Source of the DNA: Stomorhina lunata
Lineage: Eukaryota; Arthropoda; Insecta; Diptera; Rhiniidae
Assembly (NCBI GenBank): GCA_933228675.1
Contig: OW121741.1
Span: 137,853,858 to 137,917,857, forward strand
Length of the DNA stretch: 64,000 bases
Direction: 5' to 3'
The position numbers were made by a program, and so were the translations under genes. Position 1 is the stretch's first letter. The number at the start of each line of letters is the position of its first letter. A model generated the notes under the pieces. The model worked only from the letters and a program-made list of their open reading frames with translations. It did no database searches and was not told where the DNA came from. Shown piece by piece: positions 22,807-64,000 of this stretch.

Positions 22807-24388
22807 AGTCTTATGTATTCTTTTGACATTGGAATTTGTTTGAACTCAGATCATCACATTAAAAATAAGTCACAGTGTAATTAACTATGAAATACTACTA
22901 CTCTTCAAAATGTGATCCATCAAAATTCTATTTTGAAAATCAACGAAAGTACTTTTCAAACAACCCAATATAATATTGATAATACGGCCATGGTAAAACT
23001 AAATTGTCAATAAGTTGGATTAAAAGCTTTAATGTATATAATCATCCCTATTACGAGTGTCCAAGTCATATTTTTGACAATATCGTACGAGAATAAAGAA
23101 ATTGTGTTAATATTTTCTTTAATCTAGTACTTAACTGTCGTAATTGAAGATACGACTTCGACACAAGTAATAGGCTGACTTAGCCGACAGTAAAATATAA
23201 TTGTGTGCTCCAATAAAGCAAAATCTGTTCGAGTTATCATAAATAGTTTATATTTCAGTCATTAGCTATATATAATAACGATGAGGAGATTCTGAATAAT
23301 AAAGCTATAGCTTAAATAATATGATGTATGTAAAGTAAAACAAATTTATTACTATTAAGCCTTTAGTCATTAGTAAAAATGTCGGTAAAGCAGTTCGTTG
23401 TAAATACAGTATTATGTCGATAATATGGTGGAATAGAAAATCTTTAAAGTGTGCTCCTACATAAAAGTGTATAATTAACTAAAATTACTGAGTTCAAGAA
23501 AGTGTTAGGAAATGGAATAAACATAAATAGAAAAGTGTTGCCAATGTGAAAAAATTGCATGTTTTAGACTTTTTGGAAAAATAAAAAATAAACAGTGGGT
23601 GTAAGGGATATTTTTTTGTGAATATTTTTATTTTATCACTAATAGTATATTTTAAAATAAACAATTACTTAAAATTAAGGAGTTTTGTATTTTCCTAAGT
23701 TTCGTTTACATAAAGCTTATGGTTCAATAAAACAGATGTTTTGTTTGAATATAAATTTTGAGTTTGTTAAGTGTAAAATAATTGATTTGGAGGTTTGGCC
23801 GCTTAATTAACTTTTTATTTTTTTTGAGTGTGAGTTATAATTTTTTTTTTTGAATTTGGTGTTTTTTCATATAAAAGTTTTAAAAAATTTAGCTGATTTA
23901 TTTGTTTTTTTTTATATATAAGAAAATCATTGTCTTTTTTTTTTAATTGTTATGTTATATAATTAAATATAAAATATTTGTTTTAGCTTTAATACATAAT
24001 ACGTGTTTAGGTACGTTTCTATATTGACTTAGCATTTTGATTTTAAACTTTTTTTAAATAAACATTTAAAAAAATATGTAAATAATTATTATAAAAATTA
24101 AAACAAAATTTGTGGCTAAGTAAAAATAAAATTTAGTTTCTAAAAGAATTATAGCAACTATTTTAATTACATTTAAAATTGAAGATTTTCTTTAAAAAAT
24201 TAAAAATAATTAAGGTATTAAATATTTAATAAAATGATTTTTTGAGCTAAAAAAATTTGTAATAATTATTAAAATATAATTAATTTAAAAAAATGCACAT
24301 AAATGCATGCCTACTTAAAAAATTAAGAATTGTTTTAAAATTAAAATAATTTTTAACAAATACTGTGATTTACTTACATTTAATTATA
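22807..24388. other. AT-rich spacer
   Basis: No gene, RNA gene or transposon ends recognised. Long T-runs and A-runs between 23600 and 24360. Confidence 0.4.
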
Positions 24389-24540
24389 CAGTGAGTTTCA
24401 CTTAAATATATCCACCCAAAAAGCCTTAGTAAAATGGCTATTGTTACTTAAGAAAATGGAATAGTATCTATGGTATACCTCCTTTAAAAATGGACTTATT
24501 TAAGTAGTTTTGGGTGGGTATTTTTAACTCAATCGAACTG
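24389..24540. mobile_element. 152-bp Tc1/mariner-type MITE
   Basis: Ends begin CAGT and are flanked by TA on both sides (24387-24388 and 24541-24542). The 33-bp inverted termini agree at about 26 positions and share an inner A(T/C)CCACCCAAAA block. No coding capacity. It lies about 600 bp downstream of the proximal Ndae1 stop codon. Confidence 0.75.
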
Positions 24541-24932
24541 TATTAAACATATAACTTAAGTTTAGAAAAATAATTAAATAAAAATTTATAAATTTTATAA
24601 ACTACAGTGCATTAATTACGTGTAAAAAATTAATAGAAAATTTCTAGTGCAAAAATACACACAAAGAAAAATATTATAAATTTTTTTTTTCGATTTTTGG
24701 ATTTTCGAAAATGTTAAAAAAACAAAAATTAAAATAGTTTAAAAGTTTAATTATCCTCCCACTATAAAAGTGCAAATAGTAGCAAAGTAAACATATGTAT
24801 GTAAGTAATTAAGTAGTGGGTGGATTAGGAGTGGCGCCATCTTTTGAAGGCACATACTAATGGGTGGATGATTTAGTGAGTGTTGAGTTGGACAAATATT
24901 TGAGCACATTAAAAGAACCATTATTATCAATT

Positions 24933-24938
24933 TTTATT
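24933..24938 (-). terminator. Possible proximal Ndae1 polyadenylation signal
   Basis: Minus-strand AATAAA lies about 220 nt past the TAG at 25156. Other A/T-rich candidates exist nearby. Confidence 0.35.
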
Positions 24939-25155
24939 CTATCGAAATAAAATCATGTTTTACTTAGAAAAATTGTAGTTAAATCTACAAAAAATTATGT
25001 TAAAATGTAAAAAAATAAATTATAATGGCCCCTTGTATTTTGTTAAATATTTGCCCTATGTGAACTAAACTTAAAATTTGCATTGCCTAAGTTTTTCTGA
25101 AGCCAATGAGTAAATTTCAATTATATCTAATTAATTAAAAAGTAATTTAGGAATT

Positions 25156-60325
<35,170 letters not shown>

Positions 60326-61498
60326 CTGAAAAAATTGTCAAAAATGTAATGTTATTAAAGTAGAAATAAAAGAGTTTTTAAGAAACTAGGATGCTACATA
60401 TCGTTATCTTATATACAGGAGGGCCATGGGTTTGAGTAAGTCAAAAAAAGCCAATTATCAAAACATCAATAAGGCGGTTTAATAGTTTAATTCTTCGCTT
60501 AATTGCTCTACTTTGTGAATACCCCTATTATTAAAAAGGGATGTTTGCAAAATTCTTTTCTTTTCTAATAAAAATGCTTAAATATTTATTATTATTTGTT
60601 TTGTTAAACAAATAAAAATTGTTAAACAAATAAATTTTATTCAACAAAACAAAAAAAAAAAGTAAATTACAACATTCTCAATGTGTGAATATTTTATAAG
60701 TTTTAGCAACAGCTAGAAAGGGGGTGACTATATTCATTAATAAATATTTGCATAATACGAGTAATCGTGGTATTCGAACCTGTCGCCACTATACAAGTAT
60801 TTGCTTAAATCTGAAATTCTGAATGAAGAATTCATTTGTTGTTGTTTATTTAAAATTTTGATTAGTTATTATATGTTCACATCTGTCTATATTATATATA
60901 GACACGTGTATACTAAAATACACCCACAAAAGATGTAAAATTATGCAAATTTCGAGACAGGTTGGAAACACATTATCATTATTATAAAAATTATAGGGGA
61001 ATAATTTTCACTCATTATTAGGTTTAAAAGTTAAAAATTTAAAGATTTTAGATACTGATTAATTTGTTTTTTAACACTAAATCACAAATTACATAACTAT
61101 TTGAAATTTGACTTTCAAAGATATTTGGATAAAACTTCTCATTAAAATGCTTTAGTTTCAGTTTTCATCCAAATCTCCAATCTGTCGCAAATTTATGATT
61201 TTTCAGTATGTTTTTTATCCTTCAAATCGAAATAAGTGTCGCCCAGTGTAAGTTTTTGAAAAAAAATGATTCGTTAGATAAACAAATCGCATAAATTAAA
61301 ATTTATTTTAATTACAGATGGAACATTTTGTATTGAAGTGTTATAAAGTTTCAATTCTATAACATCTCATTTTGCTTTAAAATTTGCATAAATATTTTGT
61401 TAATAAATTTTGTTTAATAAAAATTAACAGAATTACAACATTTACAACATTTGCGTTGTAACAAAATACTACAATCTTAAATATATTAAATATTAAAG
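60326..61498. other. Intron or upstream spacer with a tRNA-like B box
   Basis: No exon recognised. GGTTCGAATACC on the minus strand (60769-60780) is a B-box match, preceded by AAGCAAATACTTGTATAGTG, suggesting a decayed SINE. A convincing A box is lacking. Confidence 0.4.
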
Positions 61499-61506
61499 GT
61501 ATTTTG

Positions 61507-62545
61507 TAGGGCTTGCAAAAAACCGTGAAAATGAGAAACCGCGGTTTCGGGTTTAAAACACCCAAAACCGGCCGGTTTCGGTTCGGTTTTCGGTTTTTTA
61601 AATAAAACTACTTCAGTTTAAATTTGTAGGAAAATTTAGATAACTTCATTAAAACATATTATAACTTAATACTAAAATTCAGGAAAATAATTCAGTTTTT
61701 TTTTAAATATGAGGGATTTCTTAAATAAGTCTTGTTTCTTTTGGAGAAACTGCAGAGCCCCTTTAGCGTGAATAATTTTTGCATCCGAGCGACAAATTGC
61801 TTCAATAGTAATTTTTACAAATAGCAAATATTTTCAAGAATTTACAATTTCAAAGTCGATAGAATGAAGCAAATCTAAGGTCGACAGCATTTCTAAACTT
61901 TCATGAATACTTTGTTTTAGAAGCAGAAATCTAAGAGTAAACTTAATTCACGATTATGATGCTTTTTAACGCTTGTTTGTAAAATATTATAACGAACTGA
62001 CGAATTTTTTAAATACTGAACAGTTTTTCTTTAAGCCTCTAGGTTCAAATGTATATGGGCAATCGGTTTTAAATGAGTCAAAATTTCATCGACGCCGTCT
62101 TCAAAATTGATTTTCAGATACAAATTTCATATTAGCTGCTGCTCCATCTATAGTACATGCTACGATGTTTGTATTAAGTGAAATATCAAACTCCATTAGC
62201 CTTTGTCTAATGGTTCCTTGCGTTTGCTTGAAATTACACGTTCCTAAATACAGGCCAGGTTATAAAATTGACCATGAGAATCGTAAATATTTACGTTCAC
62301 ATACCGTCTTCCCCTTACACCTATCCATTCGTTCATTGTAAACACCTTTTGCTTGTTTCATTCTTCTGCTTCATTAAATAGATAAATTACGTGCAAATTT
62401 GTGATAAGCTAATGTTATTTCTGAATAACACCAACAAAAAATTTTGAAAAATAAATAGCTAAAACCGCGTTTTTTCTACGGTTTTCGGTTTTGAGGCATA
62501 AAAAACCGAGGTTTCGGTTTCGGTTAAACCGAACTGCAAACCCTA
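61507..62545 (-). mobile_element. Degenerate hAT DNA transposon, 1,039 bp
   Basis: Ends TAGGGCTTGCA and, inverted, TAGGGTTTGCA lie between exact 8-bp target duplications GTATTTTG (61499-61506 and 62546-62553). Both subterminal regions are packed with AACCG/CGGTT motifs, as in hAT transposase binding sites. The minus strand encodes a broken hAT transposase: NEWIGVRGRRYVNVNIYDSH, FKQTQGTIRQRLMEFDI, then IVACTIDGAAANMKFV with the conserved DGA region. Frameshifts and stops are present. It lies upstream of Ndae1 exon 1 of this window. Confidence 0.88.
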
Positions 62546-62553
62546 GTATTTTG

Positions 62554-63100
62554 TAGTTAAATAGACAGAGATTATAGGCATTTACAAGTTATTTAAATAT
62601 TTATTTGCACTATAATTGAATTTTTATTGGTTTGTTTTTAATTTTTTATTTAAATTTCCATTTTCATTTAAATTCTTATTTAAAATCCATTTAATATCGA
62701 ATAAGTTAAAATTCACTTTAAAGTGTTTTTTTATATTTACAAAAATTGTTTTAAATTTTTTTATTAACTTTAACTTTTAGCATATGATAATTTTTTTTTA
62801 AGGCAAAATTATTTTTAAACAAACATCAAAAATTTCTTCAAGTAGTCAAGAATATAAACAATGACTAGGCACTTGTTTTATTTTTTCTTTAGAGATCAGG
62901 GTCCAAGTCTTGAGTTATTTAGCGAAATTTTTATTTAGTCATATCGAATAAATTAACGCTTAACTAAAAGCTGTTTTTTAAGGTAAAGAATTTTTTTGAT
63001 TTGAATTAAGCCAACAGTTCTGTCGGTGTACTCCAGAAAATGTTTACTTATTTTATGTGTATCAGTACTCTACTGATAACAATATTGTATATACCAATAA
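62554..63100. other. AT-rich spacer
   Basis: No supported feature. Confidence 0.4.
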
Positions 63101-63104
63101 TGGG

Positions 63105-63590
63105 ATGCAATTGTTGTCTGGGTTTGCGGCTAACAGGTAAACCTGAAACCCTGAGCAACCTAGATGTGGTAAACAACCTGAGCGGGATCCTAGGTCAGGG
63201 CAAACGAGCCATTCCGACGTATTAGGTCTAAGGGTCTAAGATAATTGTACTTGGTAAAGTACGAAACTGCAGTTGCGGCTCAATTTTTTAGTTGCGGCTG
63301 CAAGCGGGCGTCTGTCTCGGATCGAGCGGCTCGCTTTACAAACGTGGCTCTTGTCTTTGGACTCATCATCCATCGACTTAGCACTTATGACGTTTTAAGC
63401 ATGGAAAAAAACAACATTATTGAATATAGTACTGTAAGGGGTAATCAAGCGAGAAATCCTACGGCAGCTGGCACGAGGATTTTGCAGGTGCCTAATCTCC
63501 GCAAGAACATCCTGATGAATGAAACCAATTCTATTAAAAGAAAGAGGCCCCATGCTCCACTGGGAGTCAAGAAGGAGATATACCAATAAT
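63105..63590 (+). repeat. Dispersed retroelement fragment with 114-codon open frame
   Basis: The longer partner of the 19985-20365 repeat. The frame at 63245-63589 begins MYLVKYETAVAAQ, contains KRASVSDRAARFTNVALVFG and continues past the 20-kb copy with NLRKNILMNE and RPHAPLGVKKEIYQ. The family is unrecognised. Its last 28 bp (63544-63571, GAGGCCCCATGCTCCACTGG...) occur inverted at 19966-19993 with one mismatch. Probably the 5' part of a LINE; not a host gene. Confidence 0.6.
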
Positions 63591-63627
63591 AAGCTTAAAA
63601 TTTAGGCTTTTAAACAGATTTAAGATA

Positions 63628-64000
63628 TGCCCAGCAAAACTTTGGTAACGGCAAGTACTCTGATAACTGGTTACCTTGTAACGACTACAACATACCATCC
63701 GAATAAATAATAAGTTATTACAGAAGTACTTATTTGTAATTAAGATGGTAATTTAAACTGAATGGCCCCGGTTCAAATCCCACCAAGGGCAACAATTTTT
63801 TTTTAGTTTTTTTTTATTAAAAGATTTTTTTTAAATGATTTTTGAATTTTAAGAACTTAAATATTATCTTCTGTAAAAAAAATTTGTAAAACTAACTCAC
63901 GTTAATGAAAAAATACCATCATGAGTCAATTTTGATTTTGTAGGGGATGCTGAATACCAAACACGATTCTAATTGGTCTTAACTTGGTAAGCCCAACTTA
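63628..64000 (+). mobile_element. LINE/SINE-family fragment, nearly identical inverted copy of 50.1-50.6 kb
   Basis: CCCAGCAAAACTTTGGTAA through CCCCGGTTCAAATCCCACC (B-box-like) and on to ATTGGTCTTAACTTGGTAAG matches the minus strand of 50145-50608, with only a few differences in the first 160 bp. This copy lacks the 92-bp internal duplication. It is cut by the window end. Confidence 0.75.

Overview
The window is AT-rich nuclear DNA from a higher fly. Three conserved insect genes support this: mitochondrial ribosomal protein L4 (mRpL4), mitochondrial elongation factor G1 (mEFG1) and the Na+-driven anion exchanger Ndae1 (SLC4 family). All have short or long GT-AG introns and fly-like protein sequences. 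The density of Tc1/mariner, hAT, LINE and SINE debris would suit a calyptrate fly such as a blow fly or house fly relative, but the species cannot be fixed from the sequence.

Layout. 1-6.5 kb is non-coding: a 2-kb minisatellite, a mariner fossil and a ~370-bp tandem duplication. mRpL4 (+, 6597-7562) and mEFG1 (-, 8613-11054) are convergent, and both start just downstream of a CAGCTG E-box. 11.3-15 kb holds an LTR-retrotransposon remnant and two broken LINEs. 16-25 kb holds SINE, hAT and Tc1-type insertions around two coding exons (17893-18061 and 18482-18720) that look like an alternative C-terminus of Ndae1. From 25156 to 60325 the minus strand carries at least 12 Ndae1 exons that splice in frame to ~1,200 codons; the 5' end lies beyond the window or was not found. 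60.3-64 kb holds a degenerate hAT transposon with an exact 8-bp target duplication and fragments of a dispersed retroelement family.

The most striking property is a family of related A/T-tract minisatellites. Nearly every monomer is 27-30 bp and is an imperfect palindrome of the type AAAATTTT-CTATAG-AAAATTTT. They fill most large Ndae1 introns and also occur outside the gene. The two largest span about 5.1 kb (29-bp unit, 40.0-45.2 kb) and 2.6 kb (28-bp unit, 57.5-60.1 kb). Several arrays stop within 25-110 nt of a splice site.

mRpL4 and mEFG1 both act in mitochondrial translation (large subunit and translocation). Ndae1 is an unrelated plasma-membrane Na+/HCO3-/Cl- transporter. No prokaryote-style operon, CRISPR array or functional RNA gene was found.
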